Below, piece after piece: positions 8,701 through 18,791 of a stretch of 64,000 bases of DNA. Numbering within the stretch: position 1 is the stretch's first letter; each line of letters opens with the position of its first letter. The DNA lies in assembly GCA_037953745.1 (NCBI GenBank), contig JBAKBP010007625.1, positions 34,091 through 98,090 of the forward strand, given 5' to 3'. The notes below the pieces were generated by a model that saw only the letters and a program-made list of their open reading frames with translations, did no database searches and was not told where the DNA came from. This DNA is from Lithodes maja. Lineage: Eukaryota > Arthropoda > Malacostraca > Decapoda > Lithodidae. A program made the translations under genes and the position numbers.

Positions 8701-10859
8701 TGTTCAAGCAAACCCTTCAGTTGCACGGTATATGTTCTGTAGTGTCGTCAGCCTACCATCCCGAGAGTCAGGGAGTCTTGGAGCGGTGGCACTCGACCCT
8801 GAAGAGTATGCTACGCTGTTACTGTGCAGAACATGACACTGATTGGGATTTGGGTCTGCCGTATGTTCTGTTCGCTGCACGTGAAGTCCCAGGAGAGAGC
8901 CTGGGGTTCAGTCCAAATCAACTAGTCTTTGGCCATAATGTGAGAGGACCTTTAAGTATGGTGAAAGAGATCTGGGAGGGCGAAGAGAAGCCGGGGTCTG
9001 TACTTAAATATATCCTTGAGAGCCGGGAGAGACTTATAGGTTGCATGGCAGCGGCAGGTAATAACTTGGTTAATGCACAGGCGGTCATGAAGCACCAGTA
9101 TGACGCCAAGGTGAAGCTTCGGGAGTTTTCGGTGGGTCAGGAGGTAATGTTGCTTTTACCTTTGCCTGGACACCCCCTTTCTGCCAAGTTTATTGGGCCG
9201 TATGTGGTGGCTAAGAAACTGTCCGACCTTGATTATCTCGTTGCAACACCTGACCGTAGGAAAAAACATCAGTTATGTCATGTTAACCTCATGAAAGAGT
9301 ATGTGAGACGCCCCTCAGAGCCTCTCACTGTCCCTGTGCTGGCCTGCAGCGGCCAGGGTGGAGAAGGAGGTGGGGACAGTCATGCTGCTGAGGAGGATAG
9401 CTGGGACTGTGTCATTTCCGCGGAACAGTGGGCGGGGAATACTGAACAAGAGGCTAGGCAAGCTGTAAGTCACCTGCCTGAGCACCAGGGTGCTGCTGTC
9501 CTAGGCCTGTTCAGGTCATACCCCTCTGTTTTCGCCGAACACCCAGGTCTCACTACTCAGGTAACGCACGACGTGGACGTCGGTGATAATGTGCCCTTCA
9601 AGTCAGTGCCCTACCGTGTGCCCCCGGTAAAGTTGCCAGCTTTACGGGAGGAGTTAAAGTACATGGTTGAGAGAGGGATGATCACTGAAGGTTATGTGAA
9701 GTGGACATCACCCGTCACGTTGCAGCCAAAACCTGACGGCAAGGTGCGGTTCTGCATAGATTTTCGTAGGCTAAATGGCTTGACCACTACCAACCCTTAC
9801 CCTTTGCCTCGAGTTGACGACAGCGTGGACAAGATAGGGAATGCAAAGTACCTTACTAAAATTGATCTTGTAAAAGGCTACTGGCAAGTACCCCTGTCGG
9901 ACCGAGCTAAGCAAGTTTGTGGTTTTGTGGTAGATGGCAAGACCTACCAATGTAACGTAATGCCTTATGGGCTTAAGAACGCACCTGCCACGTTTCAGAA
10001 CCTGATGAACGATATTTGTGACGAAATCCCTAACTGCACGGTCTACCTTGATGACGTGATAGTGTATGATGACAATTTTGAAAATCACCTAAGGCACTTA
10101 GAGACCCTGTTTGGGAAGTTGCACGATGCTGGGCTGGTGGTGAACCTGAGGAAGTGCGAGTTTGTAAAGGCTACTGTGCAGTATCTTGGCTTCGTGGTCG
10201 GGTTAGGCCGGGTGTGCCCCCCCCTGAGCAAGATACAGGCTATCAATATGTTTCCCAGGCCCACCACTAAGCGCCAGGTCATGCGGTTCCTAGGTATGAT
10301 AGGCTATTATAGGCGCTTCATCCGGGGATACTCTACTGTCTTAGCACCGTTAACTGATCTACTGTCGAAGTCAGTGAAGTTCTGTTGGGCTGCGGAGTGT
10401 CAGAGGGCTTTCGACCTAGTCAAGCACCTGCTGTGTACACATCCGATTTTGAGAGCCCCAGACTTCTCCAGGAGTTTTCAGCTGGCGACTGATGCCAGCG
10501 GTGTGGGTGCCGGGGCAGTGTTACTGCAGACTGATTCCGAGGGCTTGGAACACCCAGTGAGCTTCTTTTCTCGCAAGTTTAATTCGGCACAAAGGAATTA
10601 CTCGACTATAGAGAAGGAGCTTCTTGCTATCGTTTTGTCGCTCAAACATTTCGAAGTTTATGTTCCAGCCTACGGCCCGGTAGTGACGATTTATACGGAC
10701 CATCATCCCTTGAAATTCCTAAATCAGTTTCACAATCGGAATATGCGGTTGACCAGGTGGTCCCTAATGCTCCAAGAGTATAATCTCAACATTCAGCATA
10801 TTGCCGGGAGTGAGAACGTGATAGCAGATTGTCTATCAAGGGTTGATGATCCAGGATAG
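5715..10859 (+). CDS. gag-pol: gag-PR-INT-RT-RNase H polyprotein, Gmr1 order, intact
   Basis: One open frame of 1714 aa; Met at 5715, with a second Met at residue 10. Residues ~40-95 look SAP-like (YGLRCLATVLG, KKNLVACLL). A 15-aa segment is duplicated at ~173-202 (KLQETQIQQASIERI twice). Capsid ~244-410 ends in a SCAN-like region from residue 318 (YELQPETYRLKFRG). The CCHC knuckle is C482, C485, H490, C495. Aspartic protease has D569 in RDTGAS. Integrase follows: H857, H864, C894, C897 zinc finger, then D928, D987, E1023 (35 residues between the last two) and a GPY motif at 1161-1163. Reverse transcriptase has YLDD at 1444-1447. RNase H has D1593 (TDASG) and ends near DCLSRV. All catalytic residues are present. 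No stop or frameshift separates gag from pol, so both products would come from one precursor. Confidence 0.95.
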   Translation: MNSNCITSTMSNDSSFTGEDNTVQPSNQQVQQMFREGSVISGERDARAFLQTPLTEQRLQAIDCYGLRCLATVLGRDCPDSWPKKNLVACLLGDGDGAVGGVGSWGVPSKPPFHSTPELGPQPASLSTMQQEGSQGQAGLPVNTSRCGSPILCSPPPGLSPEMLFQLELAKFKLQETQIQQASIERIKLQETQIQQASIERIEVARIQANQDATRYQAEMDVEKSRVETMGRHLGGGHRVTDSLSHLIKLVPAFDETAVTEFFARFEKKCREYDWPEVKWAALVSSRLVGKGLKAYDALSLDESVVYGLVKEAVLRAYELQPETYRLKFRGVNKKSDVSFMEHARDLTDACNNWFRSEHAESAEEIKQLFYLEQFYKCTGTDLTLNIKEKCPKTVEEAAKMADFRLSLIRGCGAAQRAESGQKGRYTPPTRVFDNNKSYDTHNHTKCIAPNNTYKHKPLPFTKGQAPSSPAQGKKPIGDVKCYKCQKLGHYSRECPSNTPAKPVSLVHSIGVSLKAAATARGRLSAAEAHAVKKRTEGSTPVRDTFCSHRGHGFVSWGSELRRVDLLRDTGASQTLLRNFTGKPINAARVVVVQGINATRSYPLVRLELRVGEVCRELDVGIVECLPVEGVDLLLGNDFAVPTSGTPPLVVAERAADVDGENREWVGRCQQDKMACVVTRSRSAAPAQPSTQPRGQWRKDQEKVAKGRKRDIDSAALLGDSVLGPIINTGVDSGPDMVCNKAELGKTSREARAVARATKAVEPTSRGNVLLQNHLDALTPRDISEQQLQDASLARYSNGAIELEEDGDAKPGDFFRLNRILYRRFLDPKSKWEGGARVVDQVVVPNKYRESLLCLAHDVPVAGHLGVTKTLAALGRFFWWPGVKADVCAWVAGCATCQTTGKPNQTIPKAPLFPIPVTGPPFRKVVVDLVGPFPPTSSGNKFLLTIMDVATRYPDAYPMRNGSAKAVVKNLLLFCSRYGFPREVQSDQGSNFTSKLFKQTLQLHGICSVVSSAYHPESQGVLERWHSTLKSMLRCYCAEHDTDWDLGLPYVLFAAREVPGESLGFSPNQLVFGHNVRGPLSMVKEIWEGEEKPGSVLKYILESRERLIGCMAAAGNNLVNAQAVMKHQYDAKVKLREFSVGQEVMLLLPLPGHPLSAKFIGPYVVAKKLSDLDYLVATPDRRKKHQLCHVNLMKEYVRRPSEPLTVPVLACSGQGGEGGGDSHAAEEDSWDCVISAEQWAGNTEQEARQAVSHLPEHQGAAVLGLFRSYPSVFAEHPGLTTQVTHDVDVGDNVPFKSVPYRVPPVKLPALREELKYMVERGMITEGYVKWTSPVTLQPKPDGKVRFCIDFRRLNGLTTTNPYPLPRVDDSVDKIGNAKYLTKIDLVKGYWQVPLSDRAKQVCGFVVDGKTYQCNVMPYGLKNAPATFQNLMNDICDEIPNCTVYLDDVIVYDDNFENHLRHLETLFGKLHDAGLVVNLRKCEFVKATVQYLGFVVGLGRVCPPLSKIQAINMFPRPTTKRQVMRFLGMIGYYRRFIRGYSTVLAPLTDLLSKSVKFCWAAECQRAFDLVKHLLCTHPILRAPDFSRSFQLATDASGVGAGAVLLQTDSEGLEHPVSFFSRKFNSAQRNYSTIEKELLAIVLSLKHFEVYVPAYGPVVTIYTDHHPLKFLNQFHNRNMRLTRWSLMLQEYNLNIQHIAGSENVIADCLSRVDDPG

Positions 10860-11128
10860 TCGTGCACGGTGTGTGGATTGAGCAGGAGTAAAATTAGGCT
10901 ATCATAACGCCGTCCAAAAAGATTATAAAACAATAAAATAAACGAGAATTTTTTATTTAGTTTTGTATGTCTTTATTGTTGTAGCATGATGCATGCGATA
11001 TTGTGTTTTATGTATAATTCACACTTCAGTTGTTGTGCACCTTTTGCAATTAGTGGCAGCTAAGGGTAGCAGGTCGGTTGGTTGCCTGTCAGATTTTGAT
11101 AATGCTTCTAAGGTCGATTATCTAAAAT
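10860..11128 (+). other. 3' untranslated region of element 1
   Basis: Non-coding sequence between the stop codon and the polypurine tract. It contains CAATAAAATAAACG near 10,930, a possible polyadenylation signal upstream of the 3' LTR. Confidence 0.6.
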
Positions 11129-11139
11129 CTTGGGGGGGC
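11129..11139 (+). promoter_or_regulatory. polypurine tract of element 1
   Basis: CTTGGGGGGGC directly precedes the 3' LTR, where plus-strand DNA synthesis is primed. The second element has the similar CTTGGGGGAGG at the same place. Confidence 0.8.
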
Positions 11140-12957
11140 TGTGACGCACCCAGTGCGTAGCAACGCAACCTGATTGTACTCCTTGGTACTCCACTGTGCC
11201 GCCGCGGTGCGGTGCCGTGTGCCGCTGTGCCGTGCTGGCTGCTTATATTGAGTGTGACAACGTATAACTATGTTCTTTGTATCTCTGCAAAGGTCTCGTC
11301 ATGTGCTAACCAGTGGTGGGTTTTGTTTTAAGCCATGTCGAGACCTTCCATTTAATATGTAGTATCAATAGAGAAGTTGATAGATGAGACAATAGGAATT
11401 CAGAGAGAGAGAGTGAGTTAGACTTCAGAGCGAGAGGGTAGCAATGCGCCACGCTGCCGGGGGGGTGGTTGCCAGACGTATGGACCGGTTGGCAGCCCTG
11501 CGCTTATAGCTAGGTGCGACAGGGTTGGTAGTCCATTGCCGCCTGCCTATGCTGCCTGGGCTGCCCATGTTGTCGTGCTGCACATTGCCTGGAGGCTCGC
11601 TGTGTGTTCCATGATCAGGTTGCCTAGAACCTTTGAGATTCTAACATCCCTTGCCCTCTCTCCCAATTTCTCACGGTTGCACTCTTTCTCTCTGACGACA
11701 TTACTCTCATTTCATTCTTCTCTCTATTTAAATGCATAACCTTCCCTTGAGGTCCTAAAGGAGTTTCAGCACTCACCTCTCGTATTACTCTTAGGACAAG
11801 CATATATTTACATGTATTAGATTTAAGGGGTTAATGTGAACAGCGATCTTCTTGATGAGGATAGTTGGTGAACGTTCTACATGTTCACGAGTTATATGCC
11901 CAGCTCATCATCCAATTTGTGACTAGACTAGTGCCATGTGTAAGAGCCCGACCATGCCCAGGAGTTGTCTGTAGAGGGGCGAGGACTTAGCCTTGATTTG
12001 CCTACCGAGCCAGGAGCGAGTGCAGTACCAGAGACTACAGCTCGCTCGTAGTGCCGGTATAGTAGAGTAACGTAATTTATCTGTCCTTGTGTTCTCTGCA
12101 GTCTTTTCCTGGGTTCTCGCTTTCGGTGCTGGGACTCGTTGTTCCTGTGACTTGGCCTGCTAGCTAGAACACATGGGGATGATGAGTGGGTGATATCTTT
12201 ATTTTACTATGCATTGCAGCTCTCTTTAAGTTTATGTATATAACACTTTACAATACACATTACTCACACACAAGACAACACTATTAATACTTTCATGTAT
12301 CAATTAACTGCACTGTCGTTTTGCTGCTGTGTCCGGAGTTCTGTTGCGTAGGGCGCATACGGACTCAGAGGGGAGACAGAGTGAGAGAAGCGAAGTAGCC
12401 TATGCGGTAGTAGGCTACCGGCGCAGTACTGTTGCCTGCAACCTTTTAGTTATTCCAAGTATAGATTCATTCTTATAATAAGTGACTACTATTTATGCTC
12501 CTTCCATGTGTATTATTAGGTATCTACTGGATCATGAACATCTTGTATGCTACATGCTAGTGCATGTTAGTAGGGGACAGTTATTCTAGTGCACGCGCTT
12601 TCAAGTAGGCGTGTACATTTGTCATTTAGCATTTCACTGTCATACCTTTAGCCTGCTTCTATTCTACATTATTAGAGGCTTAATATTAACGTAGTTTCTT
12701 GAGTATTGCATTTCTTTAGTAATAACGTAACCTATAAATGTCTGAGGGAGTTTAGCCTCATAGTCTACCCCTGTTGTACACTTTCGCCGAGTTAAGGTAC
12801 CTCGTTACCATAGACGATAACTCTGTAGGGCGTTGGTGCTTTTGTTGTCTGGAGCATATAGTATTTGGGACTGGAATCGAGCGTGTCGTTGTCACATAAG
12901 CCATTTCTGTCCTACGATCAAGAATCCCGAATATGTATTGCCGATCCAGCCGTAACA
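11140..12957 (+). repeat. 3' LTR of element 1
   Basis: Copy of 3654-5470. It differs by an inserted T in CGTATGGACC and by two substitutions that I can find. It ends CGTAACA, then ATATATATAC. Confidence 0.93.
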
Positions 12958-12968
12958 ATATATATACT

Positions 12969-12997
<29 letters not shown>
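12958..12997. repeat. (TA)n microsatellite, right side of the target
   Basis: Continuation of the TA tract into which element 1 inserted. Confidence 0.85.
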
Positions 12998-13001
<4 letters not shown>

Positions 13002-13165
13002 ATGTATGTCTTTTCCTTAGCTGATATCAATTTGCTCTTCGTGGGGTTCATGTTGGTCTCTTAATTTTGGATGAGGTCCCGGGCTGGCCCGTATTGTCGA
13101 TTTGCACCATTTGTTTGTGGGCTCCTCATACGTTTCTGTCTCATACCTAGGGGTATGAGGTTTTC
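12998..13165 (+). repeat. repeat found inverted at 36.0-36.16 kb
   Basis: Matches the reverse complement of about 36,003-36,165 (shared CCCGGGCTGGCCCGTATTG and GCTCCTCATAC blocks). Together with 3060-3345 it is one ancestral unit split by element 1. Confidence 0.75.
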
Positions 13166-13172
13166 CCGACTC

Positions 13173-13408
13173 ACATAAAATACTCATCACTCTAATTATA
13201 ACTTACATCAGCTATGTTTATCCTTACCATTACATAAAATACTCATCACTCTAATTATAACTTACATCAGCTATGTTTATCCTTACCATTACATAAAATA
13301 CTCATCACTCTAATTATAACTTACATCAGCTATGTTTATCCTTACCATTACATAAAATACTCATCACTCTAATTATAACTTACATCAGCTATGTTTATCC
13401 TTACCTTT
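13173..13408. repeat. 59-bp tandem repeat, 4 copies
   Basis: Unit starts ACATAAAATACTCATCACTC. Copies begin at 13173, 13232, 13291 and 13350 and are nearly identical. Confidence 0.95.
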
Positions 13409-13539
13409 ACACTTTCATCACATTACATCTAACCCAGCACCATGAACAAATTAGTGGTATCGCATATTCATGAATTTAGGAGGAGCATGGAATATTTATT
13501 TATTTCTCCTTCTCTCCCTTATTTACTAAAAAACTCAAA

Positions 13540-14105
13540 ATCGTTATAATTTATATGAAAAAATAAGCCCTACTCAGTACTCACATGTAATTGGAAAACG
13601 CTATATACTTTCAAAGTAGCCCCAGATAACCTATAGTGGTTTGCATTTCCCAATGTTGATATGTATGACACCGGTGTTTGGTATTAGCATATACATTTGG
13701 ATATTAATGCAAATATAATCAAACCGTTCAGAGAGAGAGCGAGAAGGAAAGAGAAAGACGAACTAAATGGACGAATACATCGGAGAGACTTATAAACGAT
13801 GGTCTGAGTCTACAATCTGTGGATATCTATTAAGAAGAACAAGTACTCAGTAATGTGTACTGTAAATAACCATCTAAACCTATGAACAATATGCCCCGCA
13901 GAGCTAACTAACCCATGTAATGTAAAATCCCATAACAAGCAACCCAATGTCTCCATATGACCAACAAAGGTTTGATGTTCTCCACTTCCCTTTACCTAAT
14001 TAATTGTTTTTCTGTGTAGGAAAGAGACAACGGGAAAAACTACTTATACAAATGTTGACCACCTTCCCCCAGTCAGAACAGAAAACTTGGTCCAGTTGTG
14101 GAAAG
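13540..14105 (+). repeat. arm of an old inverted duplication (partner 29.99-30.55 kb)
   Basis: Matches the reverse complement of about 29,990-30,550. Shared blocks are ACTTTCAAAGTAGCCCCAGA, AACCGTTCAGAGAGAGAGCG, GACGAACTAAATGGACGAAT and CTCCACTTCCCTTTACC. Divergence includes indels. Confidence 0.8.
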
Positions 14106-14230
14106 GAGTTTTTACACCCGCTTTGGTACTTACCTACCCTACCCCCTGACCTAAGGTGGCAGAGTTGCTGCCACACACACACACTCACACACTCACATAC
14201 AGCAAGTTGTATTACTCCCAAGGAGCCGAA

Positions 14231-14500
14231 ATAGTCCTATATAGCCTCTTGGACACAATAATAGTCCTATATAGCCTCTTGGACACAATAATAGTCCTAT
14301 ATAGCCTCTTGGACACAATAATAGTCCTATATAGCCTCTTGGACACAATAATAGTCCTATATAGCCTCTTGGACACAATAATAGTCCTATATAGCCTCTT
14401 GGACACAATAATAGTCCTATATAGCCTCTTGGACACAATAATAGTCCTATATAGCCTCTTGGACACAATAATAGTCCTATATAGCCTCTTGGACACAATA
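14231..14500. repeat. 30-bp tandem repeat, exactly 9 copies
   Basis: Unit begins ATAGTCCTATATAGCCTCTT and ends GGACACAATA. The copies are identical. Because 30 is divisible by 3, it creates spurious repeat ORFs in several frames. Confidence 0.97.
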
Positions 14501-15010
14501 ATCTTTATCGGAGTAAATCATATTTTTAAAGAGGGTGATGTTCAGTTGCAATATGGAACAATTAACAAAGTAATTACTAAGTAACAATACTAATTATATG
14601 CTACACAATTAAGCTACATATCATATTCATATAATTCGTAACACCTCATGTAATAATTGGTGGACATAAACTAGCCATTATGTGCGTTTGCCTATACGTG
14701 CGTGTGTGCATGCCTGTTTTTTTGCATATGTGTGTGACGTTTTATAGTGTAGTAATATTATTGTAATTTGGAAATATAAACAAATAAGTAAAAGTTGTAT
14801 AATTATAGTCTTCAAGATATATATTATTCAATTCAGAAGTCATTTAAGCTTTATATTATACAATTAGTATACATTGCACTGTATACTGTATACATTGCAC
14901 TGTATACTGTATACATTGCACTGTATACTGTATACAGAAGACTAAGCAACAACGCATAATTATGCCTTATGCATTATATGACTGCTATGATTCAAATTAT
15001 TTATCATGTT
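14500..15010 (+). repeat. inverted-repeat arm (partner 19.27-19.72 kb)
   Basis: Collinear with the reverse complement of about 19,270-19,720. Shared blocks include CACCTCATGTAATA, AGCCATTATGTGCGTTT, GCATGCCTGTTT and TATAGTGTAGTAAT. Divergence is moderate. Confidence 0.75.
14868..14936. repeat. 21-bp tandem repeat, 3 copies
   Basis: Unit TATACATTGCACTGTATACTG, nearly self-complementary at its ends. It lies inside the inverted-repeat arm; the partner arm has a single diverged unit. Confidence 0.9.
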
Positions 15011-15059
15011 TTTTCCATGCATTGCACAAGCTTAAATAGCAATATATGCATTATCACAA

Positions 15060-15350
15060 AATTGAATGCAAAATAATCATTACTTATGCAAACCGACACT
15101 CTTATACTATCATTGCTACAGTTCCGTTCTCAGCTTAAGCTGTTGCTTAACCCACTGCTCTAAACACATGTTAGATACTATATATATGGAGAGCTTAAGT
15201 ATACTGTTAATAACGTTAATATTAGCACACCCATATGTACAATATATCTTTATATATCAATATTTTGTGTCATGTATAGATGACTGTCAACATGGTTTCC
15301 ATGGAAATGCGAGTTTGTTGGTAATTTAGGAATATAATCACAGTAAAGGT
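15060..15350 (+). repeat. inverted-repeat arm (partner 17.20-17.48 kb)
   Basis: Matches the reverse complement of 17,200-17,480. Shared blocks: GATGACTGTCAA, CATGGTTTCCATGGAAA (one arm slightly different), ACACCCATATGTACAATAT and ATATATGGAGAGCTTAAG. The two arms enclose the minisatellite at 15.5-16.6 kb. Confidence 0.85.
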
Positions 15351-15532
15351 CACACTACCATTACACCAAAAGTCAAACACAATGTTCTCAACAATGTTAT
15401 ACAGTATTTTACAATCACTTAACGTTTTACAAAGCAGCTTACAAACATTTACTGGCCATGAACTTTTTTGTTTTTATTTGGCCTATGCCTATTAACTCAA
15501 GATAAACATATTCCGAAAGTAAATTAGTTAAT

Positions 15533-16617
15533 GAACTACCGCAGGTATATACAATAATGCAAATGTCTATGTATTCTAATGAACTACCGCAGGTATATAC
15601 AATAATACAAATGTCTATGTATTCTAATGAACTACCGCAGGTATATACAATAATGCAAATGTCTCAGTATTCTAATGAACTACCGCAGGTATATACAATA
15701 ATGCAAATGTCTCTGTATTCTAATGAACTACCGCAGGTATATACAATAATGCATATGTCTATGTATTCTAATGAACTACCGCAGGTATATACAATAATGA
15801 ACTACCGCAGGTATATACAATAATGAACTACCGCAGGTATATACAATAATGCACTACCGCAGGTATATACAATAATGAACTACCGCAGGTATATACAATA
15901 ATGCACTACCGCAGGTATAATTATACAATAATGAACTACCGCAGGTATATACAATAATGAACTACCGCAGGTATATACAATAATGAACTACCGCAGGTAT
16001 ATACAATAATGAACTACCGCAGGTATATACAATAATGCACTACCGCAGGTATATACAATAATGAACTACCGCAGGTATATACAATAATGAACTACCGCAG
16101 GTATATACAATAATGAACTACCGCAGGTATATACAATAATGAACTACCGCAGGTATATACAATAATGCACTACCGCAGGTATATACAATAATGAACTACC
16201 GCAGGTATATACAATAATGAACTACCGCAGGTATATACAATAATGAACTACCGCAGGTATATACAATAATGAACTACCGCAGGTATATACAATAATGCAC
16301 TACCGCAGGTATATACAATAATGCACTACCGCAGGTATATACAATAATGAACTACCGCAGGTATATACAATAATGAACTACCGCAGGTATATACAATAAT
16401 GAACTACCGCAGGCATATACAATAATGAACTACCGCAGGTATATACAATAATGAACTACCGCAGGTATATACAATAATGAACTACCGCAGGTATATACAA
16501 TAATGAACTACCGCAGGTATATACAATAATGAACTACCGCAGGTATATACAATAATGCACTACCGCAGGTATATACAATAATGCACTACCGCAGGTATAT
16601 ACAATAATGCAAATGTC
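15533..16617. repeat. 26-bp minisatellite with a longer higher-order start
   Basis: The core unit ATGAACTACCGCAGGTATAT plus ACAATA repeats about 35-40 times. The first five copies carry an extra 22-base segment (ATGCAAATGTCTATGTATTCTA), making 48-bp units, and the same segment closes the array at the right end. Minor ATGCACTACC variants occur at irregular intervals. Confidence 0.95.
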
Positions 16618-16619
16618 TA

Positions 16620-17195
16620 TGTATTCTATGCTATCCAGGAAAATTGGTATGTCAAAAATTAAAGAGAAGCTGGCAACCGTATTTTATGATTGATTGTATT
16701 AACGATCTATTACACAGCTAGATAAGGATTGAAATACTCTGCATCATCAAACTTCCATTATCTCACTGAAGACGTTTATGCTATTTTGACCTCTATTGTC
16801 TCATGACAAAAAGTTGAAAATGGTATGGTTCAATTCCTCGCCACCCTAACACCTCTGAAAATGCCACACTTACAGCTGTTCAGGCATGCCAACATGTGTC
16901 ACGATATCAATATATACCCTCTATCTTTACTGTCCTAAACAATATAATGGTTTTGACCCACTTGCGTTATCTGTCAATGCTAAAAATTAACAGGTGCTTG
17001 ATGTGCTTCCTGTGAAGTTGTTTTGATTAGAAAAATTTGCAGAATATAACTTTTGGTATGCCTGGAGAAAATATATCCTCGTGACTTGCATTGGAAACCA
17101 TTATTATAGTTATACTAATTAAAATAAAAAGGATTACTGTGGTAATTTGATTTGACAATTAATATACGAAAAATATCATTATAGAGAACAATGTG
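16620..17195. other. no gene recognised
   Basis: AT-rich sequence between the minisatellite and the inverted-repeat arm. I see no ORF or RNA gene that I can support. Confidence 0.4.
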
Positions 17196-17199
17196 TTTG

Positions 17200-17480
17200 T
17201 AGACGTTTACTGTGATTATATTCCCAAACTACCAACAAGCTCTCGTTTCCACAGAAACCATATTGACAGTCATCTATACACGAAACAAAATATTGATATA
17301 TAAAGGCAAATTATACATATGGGTGTGCTAAATTAACGTTATTAACATTAGATTTAAGCTCTCCATATATATTATCTTACACATGTTTAGAACGGCGAGT
17401 TAAGAAACAGTTTAAATCGGAGAACGGAACAGCAGCAATGATAATATAGGAGTTTTGGTTTGCATTAGTAATGTATATGA
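17200..17480 (-). repeat. inverted-repeat arm (partner 15.06-15.35 kb)
   Basis: Reverse-complement partner of 15,060-15,350. Confidence 0.85.
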
Positions 17481-17559
17481 TTCATTACAATGAATATAAT
17501 GTTATTTAGACTTGTCCAATGCATGGGTGAATACATGAGATTTCATTTGGATCATATTT

Positions 17560-17705
17560 AGTCCCTTTCAGGCACCCCCCTTGCAACACAGTCCCACTCC
17601 TATTCTGTCCAGCTCTCAAAGCCAAGAATTGGCATTCTCAGTCTTTCTTCTACTCAACAGGTGAACTCTGGAACCTTTCCCTTAATGCCCTAAGAGCGGG
17701 CCCGT
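17560..17705 (+). pseudogene. LINE reverse-transcriptase tail, short fossil
   Basis: Translates as HSYSVQLSKPRIGILSLSFF followed by YSTGELWNLSLNAL. This matches the C-terminal segment of the LINE ORF at 42.5-43.4 kb (HPYSVQLSNPRVKRY, SFFYSTAELWNFLP). It is a 3'-end remnant without catalytic residues. A related remnant in the same orientation lies at 29.54-29.90 kb. Confidence 0.65.
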
Positions 17706-17826
17706 CAGTAAATTCTACTACCCGCCAAGCGGGTAGTTTTACCCTAAACGACCTTGTTTCCGTACTCTTTTTCATGCATACACAATAGCCAGAGCGTAAT
17801 ACAATTATATATCCCTGAAAGGGCGG

Positions 17827-18317
17827 TTAACCTCTGAAGTGCGCATGGGGGTAATTAGACACCTCTCCCTGTGCGCATGTATTTGAGGTGTTTCCGTCAC
17901 TAAAATATTCATTGTACCATTAATAGCATTAATACTTATCCATATGCGCCTATTATGGGTTGATTATAAAGGTATTAACCTGAAACAACAATAAAACGAG
18001 TGAAAACAGCGTTTGGATGGTCAAAATCGGAGATATAGCCCGCGAGTTGTATAATGTATGGGTGAGGCAAGCTGCTTTCCCGCCAATTTCCCCCAAGGCC
18101 ACTGAGACACTGTCGATCGATACTCTCTCTCTCTCTCTCTTGCATTCGCTTGCTATCAGTGATGACCACACCCTCCAACCGGATTTCTAATGTTAGCACG
18201 AAAATATACCTCAGAATAAGGGAATAACAGGGAAAATAGGTGATAACTGAAGGAGAGGAGGAAAGTGGGGAAGGAGGGGAGGTAGAGGACTGAGATATTG
18301 CATGGCCCAGGGGCCAA

Positions 18318-18359
<42 letters not shown>

Positions 18360-18459
18360 CGATGTCAAAAGTTGATTTTTTTTTTTCACTCACTCTTAAG
18401 AGTCTCCCCGCAGTCCGCCGGGGGAACTCTTAAGAGTCTCCCAGCAGTTCCCGGGTTAA
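17827..18459 (+). mobile_element. TTAA-flanked non-autonomous element, copy 1 (piggyBac-type MITE)
   Basis: Bounded by TTAA at 17827-17830 and 18456-18459. The ends read TTAACCTCTGAAGTGC and, from the other side, TTAACCCGGGAACTGC: 12 of 16 positions match as terminal inverted repeats. No ORF. Near the right end are a poly-T run of about 38 bases and two AACTCTTAAGAGTCT-type palindromes. A second copy with the same ends is at 22860-23494. Confidence 0.8.
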
Positions 18460-18791
18460 GGGGAGGTTTCCACTTGAGGGATTTTTTTCTTGACTCCTTT
18501 CTCCCTCATGTATAGCCCCATTGCTTTTCTATTTTTAAGACGTTCGCCCCATTATTTTGACGATTTTAAAAACTTTCGACCCATTTCTGTCAATTTTAAG
18601 ACCTTTCGTGCCATTTAGGTGTCGAGTTTATCCTGGCGAGCGATAGCGAGCCTGTAATTTAAGAGGAACCGGCCTTCAGCTGGGACTTTTTTCTACCGAA
18701 AAATGTACAAATTTATCTTGAAAGGGGCTCAAGGGGGTGTAACCTTAAGCTTGATGGATACCTAGAGACCAAACTAAAAACCTCCCCTTAA
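18456..18791. mobile_element. TTAA-flanked foldback element
   Basis: Starts TTAAGGGGAGGTTT and ends AAACCTCCCCTTAA, a perfect 14-base terminal inverted repeat that includes TTAA. No ORF. It shares its left TTAA with the right end of the MITE at 17827-18459. A diverged inverted copy lies at 25.87-26.09 kb. Confidence 0.65.

Larger units (their letters stand above)
3654..12957 (+). mobile_element. complete Gmr1-like Ty3/Gypsy LTR retrotransposon (element 1)
   Basis: The two LTRs, of 1817 and 1818 bp, differ at about three sites that I can find: a C/T, an A/T and a one-base indel. Between them lie a primer-binding site, one uninterrupted 1714-aa gag-pol ORF and a G-rich polypurine tract. LTRs start TGTGACGCA and end CGTAACA (TG...CA type). 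The insertion is inside a TA microsatellite; ATAT flanks both sides, consistent with a 4-bp target duplication but not provable in such sequence. Order gag-PR-INT-RT-RH with Gypsy-type domains matches the Gmr1 clade (established knowledge). The intact ORF and near-identical LTRs imply a very recent, possibly still active copy. Confidence 0.93.

Noticed and set aside
14156..14584. 142-aa repeat ORF (and opposite-strand ORFs of about 100 aa)
   Set aside because: Created by nine identical 30-bp units; open in three frames at once.
15533..16617. CRISPR-like array
   Set aside because: Units are directly adjacent with no unique spacers; this is a eukaryotic minisatellite.
18156..18393. Lys-run ORFs on the minus strand
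   Set aside because: Caused by the poly-T run inside the MITE.
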